This document shows positions 20,650-33,400 of a DNA stretch of 64,000 bases, in pieces. The notes below the pieces were generated by a model that worked only from the letters and a program-made list of their open reading frames with translations, was not told the origin of the DNA and made no database searches. The stretch is from Eledone cirrhosa (taxonomy: Eukaryota; Mollusca; Cephalopoda; Octopoda; Eledonidae), in NCBI GenBank assembly GCA_964016885.1, contig OZ024744.1:115299302-115363301 (forward strand), read 5' to 3'. The translations under genes were made by a program, and so were the position numbers. How positions within the stretch are numbered: position 1 is the stretch's first letter; each line of letters starts with the position of its first letter.

Positions 20650-23600
20650 CACATTGGAGGTGAATATTACACCTGTTTCACTTTGGAGGTCAATATTACA
20701 CCTGTTTCACTTTGGAGGTGAATATTACACCTGTTTCACTTTGGAGGTGAATATTACACCTGTTTCACTTTGGAGGTCAATATTACACCTGTTTCACTTT
20801 GGAGGTCAATATTACACCTGTTGTACTTTGGTGGTCAATATTACACCTGTTATACTTTGGTGGTCAATATTACACCTGTTTCACTTTGGAGGTGAATATT
20901 ACACCTGTTATACTTTGGTGGTCAATATTACACCTGTTATACTTTGGTGGTCAATATTACACCTGTTTCACTTTGGTGGTCAATATTACACCTGTTATAC
21001 TTTGGAGGTCAATATTACACCTGTTATACTTTGGAGGTCAATATTACACCTGTTATACTTTGGTGGTCAATATTACACCTGTTTCGCTTTGGAGGTGAAT
21101 ATTACACCTGTTTCACTTTGGAGGTCAATATTACACCTGTTTCACTTTGGTGGTCAATATTACACCTGTTATACTTTGGAGGTGAATATTACACCTGTTA
21201 TACTTTGGTGGTCAATATTACACCTGTTATACTTTGGTGGTCAATATTACACCTGTTTCACTTTGGTGGTCAATATTACACCTGTTATACTTTGGAGGTC
21301 AATATTACACCTGTTTCACTTTGGAGGTCAATATTACACCTGTTATACTTTGGTGGTCAATATTACACCTGTTATACTTTGGTGGTCAATATTACACCTG
21401 TTATACTTTGGTGGTCAATATTACACCAGTTTCACTTTGGAGGTCAATATTACACCTGTTTCACTTTGGTGGTCAATATTACACCTGTTTCACTTTGGTG
21501 GTCAATATTACACCTGTTATACTTTGGTGGTCAATATTACACCTGTTATACTTTGGTGGTCAATATTACACCTGTTTCACTTTGGTGGTCAATATTACAC
21601 CTGTTATACTTTGGAGGTCAATATTACACCTGTTATACTTTGGTGGTCAATATTACACCTGTTTCGCTTTGGAGGTGAATATTACGCCTGTTTCACTTTG
21701 GAGGTCAATATTACACCTGTTATACTTTGGTGGTCAATATTACACCTGTTATACTTTGGTGGTCAATATTACACCAGTTTCACTTTGGAGGTCAATATTA
21801 CACCTGTTTCACTTTGGTGGTCAATATTACACCTGTTTCACTTTGGTGGTCAATATTACACCTGTTATACTTTGGTGGTCAATATTACACCTGTTTCGCT
21901 TTGGAGGTGAATATTACACCTGTTTCACTTTGGAGGTGAATATTACACCTGTTTCGCTTTGGTGGTCAATATTACACCTGTTTCACTTTGGTGGTCAATA
22001 TTACACCTGTTATACTTTGGTGGTCAATATTACACCTGTTATACTTTGGTGGTCAATATTACACCTGTTATACTTTGGAGGTCAATATTACACCTGTTAT
22101 ACTTTGGTGGTCAATATTACACCTGTTATACTTTGGAGAGGAATATTACACCTGTTTCACTTTGGAGGTGAATATTACACCTGTTTCGCTTTGGAGGTGA
22201 ATATTACACCTGTTTCACTTTGGTGGTCAATATTACACCTGTTATACTTTGGTGGTCAATATTACACCTGTTTCACTTTGGTGGTCAATATTACACCTGT
22301 TATACTTTGGTGGTCAATATTACACCTGTTTCGCTTTGGAGGTGAATATTACACCTGTTTCACTTTGGTGGTCAATATTACACCTGTTATACTTTGGTGG
22401 TCAATATTACACCTGTTTCACTTTGGTGGTCAATATTACACCTGTTATACTTTGGTGGTGAATATTACACCTGTTATACTTTGGTGGTCAATATTACACC
22501 TGTTATACTTTGGTGGTCAATATTACACCTGTTATACTTTGGAGAGGAATATTACACCTGTTTCACTTTGGTGGTCAATATTACACCTGTTATACTTTGG
22601 TGGTCAATATTACACCTGTTTCACTTTGGAGAGGAATATTACACCTGTTTCACTTTGGAGAGGAATATTACACCTGTTTCACTTTGGAGGTCAATATTAC
22701 ACCTGTTGTACTTTGGTGGTCAATATTACACCTGTTATACTTTGGAAGTCAATATTACACCTGTTATACTTTGGTGGTCAATATTACACCTGTTTCACTT
22801 TGGTGGTCAATATTACACCTGTTTCACTTTGGTGGTCAATATTACACCTGTTATACTTTGGTGGTCAATATTACACCTGTTTCACTTTGGAGGTCAATAT
22901 TACACCTGTTATACTTTGGAGGTCAATATTACACCTGTTATACTTTGGTGGTGAATATTACACCTGTTTCACTTAGGTGGTCAATATTACACCTGTTATA
23001 CTTTGGAGGTCAATATTACACCTGTTATACTTTGGTGGTGAATATTTCACCTGTTTCACTTTGGTGGTCAATATTACACCTGTTTCACTTTGGAGGTCAA
23101 TATTACACCTGTTATACTTTGGAGGTCAATATTACACCTGTTTCACTTTGGTGGTCAACATTACACCTGTTATACTTTCGAGGTCAATATTACACCTGTT
23201 ATACTTTGGTGGTGAATATTACACCTGTTATACTTTGGTGGTCAATATTACACCTGTTATACTTTGGTGGTCAATATTACACCTGTTATACTTTGGAGGT
23301 CAATATTACACCTGTTATACTTTGGTGGTCAATATTACACCTGTTATACTTTGGTGGTCAATATTACACCTGTTTCACTTTGGTGGTCAATATTACACAT
23401 ATTATACTTTGGTGGTCAATATTATACCTGTTATACTTTGGTGGTCAATATTACACCTGTTATACTTTGGTGGTCAATATTACACCTGTTATACTTTGGT
23501 GGTCAATATTACACCTGTTTCACTTTGGTGGTGAATATTACACCTGTTATACTTTGGTGGTCAATATTACACCTGTTATACTTTGGTGGTCAATATTACA

Positions 23601-23804
23601 CCTGTTATACTTTGGTGGTCAATATTACACCTGTTTCGCTTTGGAGGTGAATATTACACCTGTTTCACTTTGGAGGTCAATATTACACCTGTTATACTTT
23701 GGTGGTCAATATTACACCTGTTTCTCTTTGGTGGTCAATATTACACCTGTTATACTTTGGTGGTCAATATTACACCTGTTTCTCTTTGGTGGTCAATATT
23801 ACAC
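20650..23804. repeat. 29-bp minisatellite array A (about 109 units)
   Basis: The unit is made of cactttggaggtcaatatt plus acacctgttt. Monomers differ at few sites: tttca, ttata or ttcgc at the start, and aggtc, aggtg, tggtc, tggtg or agagg in the middle. The period stays 29 with essentially no net indels, so three monomers make 29 codons and all three plus-strand frames stay open for long distances (the longest is about 580 codons, 21234-22976). The consensus unit contains no ATG, so these frames are not credible genes. Confidence 0.97.
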
Positions 23805-24173
23805 TTAAGTATCACTTTAGAAGGAGAATCAGGGTGGAGAGAGAGGCACTGCACCCCAGTAAATTTACTGAAAGGTGGGTGAATGAAGCGAAAATGGCCC
23901 GAGTGATTGGGCCTTCTCTGTTTATAAGCCTGTAGGTTGAGGAAGAGAGCAAAAGGAAGAAAGGAGCACTTGCACAACACGCTCCTTGAGTTGAGGGTTG
24001 TTCTATCGACGGGGTATTAAACAACCCATTTGTGGCGCCTCCCCCCTATTGGGGATTTCGATTGTTAAAATTGTTTGTTTGTTTTTATATTTTTTACACG
24101 ACTGTATGTAAAATCCCCGGCATGTCTTTGTATTGTCCCCTTTCTTGTTGCGCCCTTGTGGCTAATAAAGAAA
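23805..24173 (+). mobile_element. 5'-truncated Tx1/L1-type LINE inserted in the 29-bp array
   Basis: This is the last codons and 3' UTR of the Tx1-type element. The frame reads YHFRRRIRVEREALHPSKF and ERWVNEAKMARVIGPSLF, then stops near 23932. The UTR ends cttgtggctaataaagaaa. The 12-bp tcaatattacac at 23793-23804 is repeated at 24174-24185, as expected for a target-site duplication, though the repeat background makes chance matching easier. It is closely similar to the minus-strand copy at 62027-62535. Confidence 0.9.
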
Positions 24174-24303
24174 TCAATATTACACCTGTTATACTTTGGT
24201 GGTCAATATTACACCTGTTGTACTTTGGTGGTCAATATTACACCTGTTTCACTTTGGTGGTCAATATTACACCTGTTATACTTTGGTGGTCAATATTACA
24301 CTG
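24174..24303. repeat. 29-bp minisatellite array A, continuation after the LINE insertion
   Basis: About four more monomers of the same type (cactttggtggtcaatatt) resume directly after the LINE 3' end. They then give way to RTE coding sequence. Confidence 0.95.
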
Positions 24304-24616
24304 GTACACCCAGCTTCAATGTTGCTCAGAAGAAAGAAGCTTGGAAATGTTACTATGAGAGGTTAATGAATGTAGAGAATGAATGGGAGGAAGGGAGAGT
24401 CTACGACTAACTGACCCAACAGAAGGACCAGCTTTTGAAGTTGACAGTTATAGGGCCAAAGAAGCAATCAAGGAGATGAAGAATGATACAGCAAGAGAGC
24501 AACTGAAGCAATTAAGGTGTGTCGGGGATAGTCACTGAGATACTGAGAAAGCATCTGAAGAAGTTGGAGTTAAGACAGTAACCCTCAAAAATCAATCAAG
24601 TAATACATGACGAAGT
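24304..24616 (+). pseudogene. RTE polyprotein fragment, upstream half (split by the 97-bp array)
   Basis: The plus strand reads QKKEAWKCYYERLMNVENEW, which matches KKVAWKCHYERLLNEENKW in the left-edge RTE. After a stop it continues in decayed form to GIVTEILRKH and finally INQVIHDEVIPND (compare VNQVVQNGVVPKDWHS). The frame is interrupted by several stops. The sequence leads directly into the first unit of the 97-bp array, which begins within these last codons. Confidence 0.75.
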
Positions 24617-27042
24617 CATACCCAATGACTAGTCTGACAGTATAATAGTCAATTATTTCTATGGTACAGACATCTCTCACCAACCTAGTCTACCAGATAA
24701 TATAGGACAGAGACATACACAATGACTGGTCTAACAGTATAATAGTCAATTATTTCTATGGTACAGACATCTCTCACCAACATAGTCTACCAGATAATAT
24801 AGGACAGAGACATACACAATGACTGGTCTAACAGTATAATAGTCAATTATTTCTATGGTACAGACATCTCTCACCAACATAGTCTACCAGATAATATAGG
24901 ACAGAGACATACACAATGACTGGTCTAACAGTATAATAGTCAATTATTTCTATGGTACAGACATCTCTCACTAACCTAGTCTACCAGATAATATAGGACA
25001 GAGACATACCCAATGACTGGTCTAACAGTATAATAGTCAATTATTTCTATGGTACAGACATCTCTCACTAACCTAGTCTACCAGATAATATAGGACAGAG
25101 ACATACCCAATGACTGGTCTAACAGTATAATAGTCAATTATTTCTATGGTACAGACATCTCTCACTAACCTAGTCTACCAGATAATATAGGACAGAGACA
25201 TACCCAATGACTGGTCTGACAGTATAATAGTCAATTATTTCTATGGTACAGTCATCTCTCACCAACATAGTCTACCAGATAATATAGGACAGAGACATAC
25301 CCAATGACTGGTCTGACAGTATAATAGTCAATTATTTCTATGGTACAGACATCTCTCACCAACCTAGTCTACCAGATAATATAGGACAGAGACATACACA
25401 ATGACTGGTCTAACAGTATAATAGTCAATTATTTCTATGGTACAGACATCTCTCACCAACATAGCCTACCAGATAATATAGGACAGAGACATACACAATG
25501 ACTGGTCTAACAGTATAATAGTCAATTATTTCTATGGTACAGACATCTCTCACTAACCTAGTCTACCAGATAATATAGGACAGAGACATACCCAATGACT
25601 GGTCTAACAGTATAATAGTCAATTATTTCTATGGTACAGACATCTCTCACTAACCTAGTCTACCAGATAATATAGGACAGAGACATACCCAATGACTGGT
25701 CTAACAGTATAATAGTCAATTATTTCTATGGTACAGACATCTCTCACTAACCTAGTCTACCAGATAATATAGGACAGAGACATACCCAATGACTGGTCTA
25801 ACAGTATAATAGTCAATTATTTCTATGGTACAGACATCTCTCACTAACCTAGTCTACCAGATAATATAGGACAGAGACATACCCAATGACTGGTCTGACA
25901 GTATAATAGTCAATTATTTCTATGGTACAGTCATCTCTCACCAACATAGTCTACCAGATAATATAGGACAGAGACATACCCAATGACTGGTCTGACAGTA
26001 TAATAGTCAATTATTTCTATGGTACAGACATCTCTCACCAACATAGTCTACCAGATAATATAGGACAGAGACATATCCAATGACTGGTCTAACAGTATAA
26101 TAGTCAATTATTTCTATGGTACAGTCATCTCTCACCAACATAGTCTACCAGATAATATAGGACAGAGACATACCCAATGACTGGTCTGACAGTATAATAG
26201 TCAATTATTTCTATGGTACAGTCATCTCTCACCAACATAGTCTACCAGATAATATAGGACAGAGACATACCCAATGACTGGTCTAACAGTATAATAGTCA
26301 ATTATTTCTATGGTACAGACATCTCTCACTAACCTAGTCTACCAGATAATATAGGACAGAGACATACCCAATGACTGGTCTAACAGTATAATAGTCAATT
26401 ATTTCTATGGTACAGTCATCTCTCACCAACATAGTCTACCAGATAATATAGGACAGAGACATACCCAATGACTAGTCTAACAGTATAATAGTCAATTATT
26501 TCTATGGTACAGTCATCTCTCACCAACATAGTCTACCAGATAATATAGGACAGAGACATACCCAATGACTGGTCTAACAGTAGAATAATCAATTATTTCT
26601 ATGGTACAGACATCTCTCACTAACATAGTCTACCAGATAATATAGGACAGAGACATACCCAATGACTGGTCTAACAGTATAATAGTCAATTATTTCTATG
26701 GTACAGACATCTCTCATTAACATAGTCTACCAGATAATATAGGACAGAGACATACCCAATGACTGGTCTAACAGTATAATAGTCAATTATTTCTATGGTA
26801 CAAACATCTCTCACCAACATAGTCTACCAGATAATATAGGACAGAGACATACCCAATGACTGGTCTAACAGTATAATAGTCAATTATTTCTATGGTACAG
26901 ACATCTCTCACCAACATAGTCTACCAGATAATATAGGACAGAGACATACCCAATGACTGGTCTAACAGTACAATAATCAATTATTTCTATGGTACAGACA
27001 TCTCTCACTAACCTAGTCTACCAGATAATATAGGACAGAGAC
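24617..27042. repeat. 97-bp minisatellite array, exactly 25 units, derived from RTE coding sequence
   Basis: The word catacccaatgac and its variants recur every 97 bp from 24617 to 27042, a span of 2425 = 25 x 97, so there is no net indel. The first about 48 bp of each unit (from catacccaatgactggtc to caattatttctatgg) corresponds to RTE codons VIPNDW...NCYKG; the rest (acatctctcacc to ataggacagaga) has no counterpart in the RTE copies visible here. A handful of biallelic sites distinguish the units and reveal a roughly seven-unit block that has been duplicated. Confidence 0.97.
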
Positions 27043-27435
27043 ATACCCAATGACTGGTGCAGCAGTACAATCATAAATTGCTACAAGGTCAAGGGTGATG
27101 CTTTAGAGAGGAGCAACTATAGAGGAATATAATTAATGGGCCAAATTATGAAAGTGAGAGAAAGAGTTATTGCACTACTAAGAAGAGAAAGAGTTAAATT
27201 AGATGAGGTGCAGTTTGGTTCCATGCGTGTGTAAAGTATTACAGATTCACTTTTTTTAGTGAAACAACTACATGGGAAGTTTCTAACAATTAGTGTTTGT
27301 TGATGGGGAGAAAGCATTTCACAGAATAGTTCATCCTGTCATCTGGTGGTCCTAAAAGAACCAAGATGTAGGAGGAATGACTAATGGCAGTAGAGGATCC
27401 ATGAGTAGGTAATGAGTTTATTAACAAAGTCAAGG
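27043..27435 (+). pseudogene. RTE polyprotein fragment, downstream half (split by the 97-bp array)
   Basis: The last array unit continues as codons of the RT domain: INCYKVKGDALERSNYRGI, then LMGQIMKVRERVIALLRRER, KLDEVQFGSM and SITDSLFLVKQLHGKFL. This matches INCYKGKGDALGRGNYRGIK of the right-hand RTE. There are stops after RGI and MRV. The block fades near 27420 into the giant satellite, so motif A and later RT motifs are lost or unrecognisable. Confidence 0.75.
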
Positions 27436-27987
27436 TACAAACCCTTACACTACCACCTACACTACTGTACCGCTTACACTAACACCATTCACTACTGTAC
27501 CACTTATACTACCATCTACACTACTGTTACACTTATACTGCCACCTTCACTACTGTACCAATTATACCACAACATACACTACTGTACCACTTATACTGCC
27601 ACCTAAACTACTGTACCACTTACACGACCACCTACACTACTGTATCATTTACACTATGACCTACACTACTGTATCACTTACACTACCACCTACACTACAG
27701 TACCACCTACACTACTGCACCATTTAAACTACCACCTACAATACTGTACCACTTACACTACTGTACCACTTATACTACCACCTACACTACTGCACCATTT
27801 ACACTACCACCTACACTACTGTAACACTTATACTATCACCTACACTACTGTACCACTAAGACTACTGTACCACTTATACTACCAACTACACTACTGTACC
27901 ACTTATACTACCACCTACACTACTGTATCACTTACACTAACACCTACACTACTGTACCACTTATACTACCAGTTACACTACTGTTAC

Positions 27988-30495
27988 ACTTAAACTACTA
28001 CCTACACTACTGTACCACTTACACTACTACCTACACTACTGTACCACTTACACTACTACCTTCACTACTGTACCAATTATACCACCACTGTACCACCTAC
28101 ACTACTGCACCATTTACACTACCACCTACAATACTGTACTGACTTACACTACCACCTACAATACTGTACCATTTACACTACCACCTACACTACTGTATCA
28201 CTTATACTATCACCTACACTACTGAACCACTTATCCTACCACCTTCACTACTGTACCACTTACATTACCACTTATACTACCAGCTACATTACTGTTACAC
28301 TTATACTACCACCTACACTACTGTACCACCGACACTACCACCTTCACTACTGTACCTATTATACCACAACATACACTACTGTACCGCTTACACTGCCATC
28401 TACACTACTGTACCATTTACACTATGACCTACACTACTGTATCACTTACACTACTACCTACACTACTGTACCACCTACACTTCTTTACCACCTACACTAC
28501 TGTACCACTTATACTACCACCTACACTACTGCACCATTTACACTACCACCTACACTACTGTACCACTTATACTATCACCTACACTACTGTACCACTTATA
28601 CTACCACCTACACTACTGTACCACTTACACTACCACCTACACTACTGTACCACTTATACTACCACCTAAACTACTGTACCACTTATACTACCACCTACAC
28701 TACTGTATCACTTACACTAACACCTACACTACTGTACCACTTACACTACTACCTTCACTACTGTACCAATTATACCACCACTTTACTACTTATACTACCA
28801 CCTAAACGACTGTACCACTTATACTACCACCTAAACTACTGTACCACTTATACTACCACCTAAACTACTGTACCACTTATACTACCACCTACACTACTGT
28901 ACCACTAATACTACCACCTAAACTACTGTACCACTTATACTACCGGCTACACTACTGTTACACTTAAACTACCACCTACACTACTGTACCACTTACACTA
29001 CTACCTTCACTACTGTACCAATTATACCACCACTGTACCACTTATACTACCACCTACACTACTGCACCATTTACACTACCACCTACAATACCGTACTGAC
29101 TTACACTACCACCTACAATACTGTACCATTTACACTACCACCTACACTACTGTATCACTTATACTATCACCTACACTACTGCACCATTTACACTACCACC
29201 TACACTACTGTAACACTTATACTATCACCTACACTACTGTACCACTAAGACTACTGTACCACTTATACTACCAACTACACTACTGTACCACTTATACTAC
29301 CACCTACACTACTGCACCATTTACACTACCACCTACAATACCGTACTGACTTACACTACCACCTACAATACTGTACCATTTACACTACCACCTACACTAC
29401 TGTATCACTTATACTATCACCTACACTACTGCACCATTTACACTACCACCTACACTACTGTAACACTTATACTATCACCTACACTACTGTACCACTAAGA
29501 CTACTGTACCACTTATACTACCAACTACACTACTGTACCACTTATACTACTACCTACACTACTGTACCACTTACACTACTACCTACACTACTGTACCACT
29601 TACACTACTACCTTCACTACTGTACCAATTATACCACCACTGTACCACCTACACTACTGCACCATTTACACTACCACCTACAATACTGTACTGACTTACA
29701 CTACCACCTACAATACTGTACCATTTACACTACCACCTACACTACTGTATCACTTATACTATCACCTACACTACTGAACCACTTATCCTACCACCTTCAC
29801 TACTGTACCACTTACATTACCACTTATACTACCAGCTACATTACTGTTACACTTATACTACCACCTACACTACTGTACCACCGACACTACCACCTTCACT
29901 ACTGTACCTATTATACCACAACATACACTACTGTACCGCTTACACTGCCATCTACACTACTGTACCATTTACACTATGACCTACACTACTGTATCACTTA
30001 CACTACTACCTACACTACTGTACCACCTACACTTCTTTACCACCTACACTACTGTACCACTTATACTACCACCTACACTACTGCACCATTTACACTACCA
30101 CCTACACTACTGTACCACTTATACTATCACCTACACTACTGTACCACTTATACTACCACCTACACTACTGTACCACTTACACTACCACCTACACTACTGT
30201 ACCACTTATACTACCACCTAAACTACTGTACCACTTATACTACCACCTACACTACTGTATCACTTACACTAACACCTACACTACTGTACCACTTACACTA
30301 CTACCTTCACTACTGTACCAATTATACCACCACTTTACTACTTATACTACCACCTAAACGACTGTACCACTTATACTACCACCTAAACTACTGTACCACT
30401 TATACTACCACCTAAACTACTGTACCACTTATACTACCACCTACACTACTGTACCACTAATACTACCACCTAAACTACTGTACCACTTATACTAC
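27988..30495. repeat. Segmental duplication of about 955 bp inside array B
   Basis: About 27988-28943 and 29540-30495 match almost base for base at an offset of 1552 bp. Both carry, for instance, ccactgtaccacctacac followed by aatactgtactgacttac, and a later acttctttaccacc. The interval between them repeats shorter blocks again. Confidence 0.85.
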
Positions 30496-33400
30496 CACCT
30501 ACACTACTGTACCACTTACACTACTACCTTCACTACTGTACCAATTATACCACCACTGTACCACTTATACTACCACCTACACTACTGCACCATTTACACT
30601 ACCACCTACAATACCGTACTGACTTACACTACCACCTACAATACTGTACCATTTACACTACCACCTACACTACTGTATCACTTATACTATCACCTACACT
30701 ACTGTACCGCTTATACTACCACATACACTACTGCAGCATTTACACTACCACCTACAATACTGTACTGACTTACACTACCACCTACAATACTGTACCAATT
30801 ACACTACCACCTACACTACTGTATCACTTATACTATCACCTACACTACTGTACCACTTATACTACCACCTTCACTACTGTACCACTTACATTACCATCTA
30901 CACTAACTACCGTATCACTTACACTATCACCTGCACCATTTACACTACCACCTACACTACTGTATCACTTATACTATCACCTTCACTACTGTACCAATGA
31001 TTCTACCATCTAGACTATGACCACACTACAGTATCACTTACACTACCACCTACACTACTGTACCATATATACTACCACATACACTACTGTACCACTTACA
31101 CTACCAGCTACAATACCGTATCCCTTATACTACCACCTAGACTACTGTACCAATTACACTACCACCTACACTACTGTACCCCATACACTACCACCCACAC
31201 TACTGTACGATTTACACTACCACCTACACTACTGTACCATTTATAGTAACACCTACACTACTGTACCATTTACACTACCTCCTACACTACTGTACCACTT
31301 ATACTACTACCTACACTATTGTACCAGTTACACTACCACCTACAATATTGTACAAATTATAATACCACCTGCACTACTGTAACACCTACAGAACTGTACC
31401 ACTTACACTACCACCTAGACTACTGTACCACTTATAGTACCACTTACACTACTGTACAATTTATACTATCACCTACACTACTGTACCACTTACACTACCA
31501 CATACAATACTGTACCACTTATACTATCACCTACACTACTGTACCCCTTATACTACCACCTTCACTACTGTACGACTTACATTACCATCTACACTACTGT
31601 ACCATTTATAGTAACACCTACACTACTGTACCATTTACACTACCTCCTACACTACTGTACCACTTATACTACTACCTACACTATTGTACCACTTACACAA
31701 CCACCTACAATACTGTACAAATAATAATACCAACTGCACTACTGTAACACCTACAGAACTGTACCACTTACACTACCACTTATACTACCACCTACAATAC
31801 TGTACCACTTATACTATCACCTACACTACTGTACCACTGACACTAATGTATCATTTGTACTACAACCTTCACTACCGTACCACATACACTACTGTATGAC
31901 TTACACTACCACCTACACTACTGTATAACTTACACTACTATACCACTTACACTACCACCTAAACTACTGTACGACTTATACTACAACCTACACTAACTAC
32001 TGTATCACTTACACTACCACCTACACTACTGTACCACTTACACTACCACATACACTACTGTACCACTTATACTATCACCTACACTACTGTACCACTTATA
32101 CTACCATCTACACTATTGTACCACTTACACTACTATAACACTTACACTACCACCTACACTACTGTACCAATTACACTATCACTTACATTACTGTACCACT
32201 TACACTACCTCCCACACTAGTGTACCACTTCCACTACCACCTACACTACGGTACCACTTATACTACCACCTGCACAACTGTATCACCTAGCCTACTGTAC
32301 CACTTATACAACCACCTACACTACTGAAACTCTTATACTACTGTACCACTTACACAACCACCTACACTATGGACCACTTACACTACCACCTACACAACTG
32401 TACCACTTATACTATCACCTACACTAATGTACCGCTTAAACTACCACATACACTACTGTAGCACGTATACTACCACCAAACTACTGTACCACTTATTTCA
32501 ACACCTACACTACTGTATCATTTACACTACCGCCTACACTACTGTACGACTTACACTACAACCTACACTACTGTACCATTTACACTTCTGTATCATTTAC
32601 ACTACCACCTACACTACAGTATCACTTATACTAACACCTAGACTACTGTACCACTTAAACTACCACCTACACTTCTTTACGACTTACACTACTGTACCAT
32701 TTATACTAACACCTAAACTACTATACCACTTACACTACCAACTACACTACTGTATCATTTACACTACCACCTACACTACTATATCGCTTACACTACCACC
32801 TACACTTCTGTACAACTTACACTACCACCTCCACTATTGTACCATTTACACTATCTCCTACACTACTCTACCACTTACACTACTGTCACACTTATACTAC
32901 TACCTACAATATTGTACCACCTACACTACTGTACAAATTATAATACCACCTGCACTACTGTACCGCTTACACTACTGTACAACTTATACTATGACCTGCA
33001 CTACTGTATCACTTACACTACCACCTACACTACTGTACAACTTATACTATCACCTACACTACTGTACCATTTATACTACCACCTTCACTACTGTACCACA
33101 TACACTACTGTACGAGTTACACTACCACCTACACTACTCTACCATTTATAGTAACACCTACACTACTGTACCACTTACACTACTGTACCAGGTATACTAC
33201 CACCTACATTATTGTACCATTTACACTACTGTACCACTTACACTACCACCTACACTACTGTACCAATTATAATACCACCTGCACCACTGTTCCACTTACA
33301 CAACTGCACCACTTATACTACCACCTACACTACTGTACCACTTACACTTCTGTACCACATATACTACAACCCACACTACCTCGTACACTAATGCAGCACC

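Noticed and set aside
20630..23808. Overlapping plus-strand open frames of 426, 580 and 432 codons with a 29-residue repeat (e.g. YYTCFTLEVNITPVSLW)
   Set aside because: They occur in all three forward frames because the 29-bp unit has no stop in any frame. The unit also lacks ATG and there is no splice or codon-use support.
24617..27042. CRISPR-like array
   Set aside because: The 97-bp units are contiguous with no unique spacers, the genome is eukaryotic, and the unit is derived from a retrotransposon.
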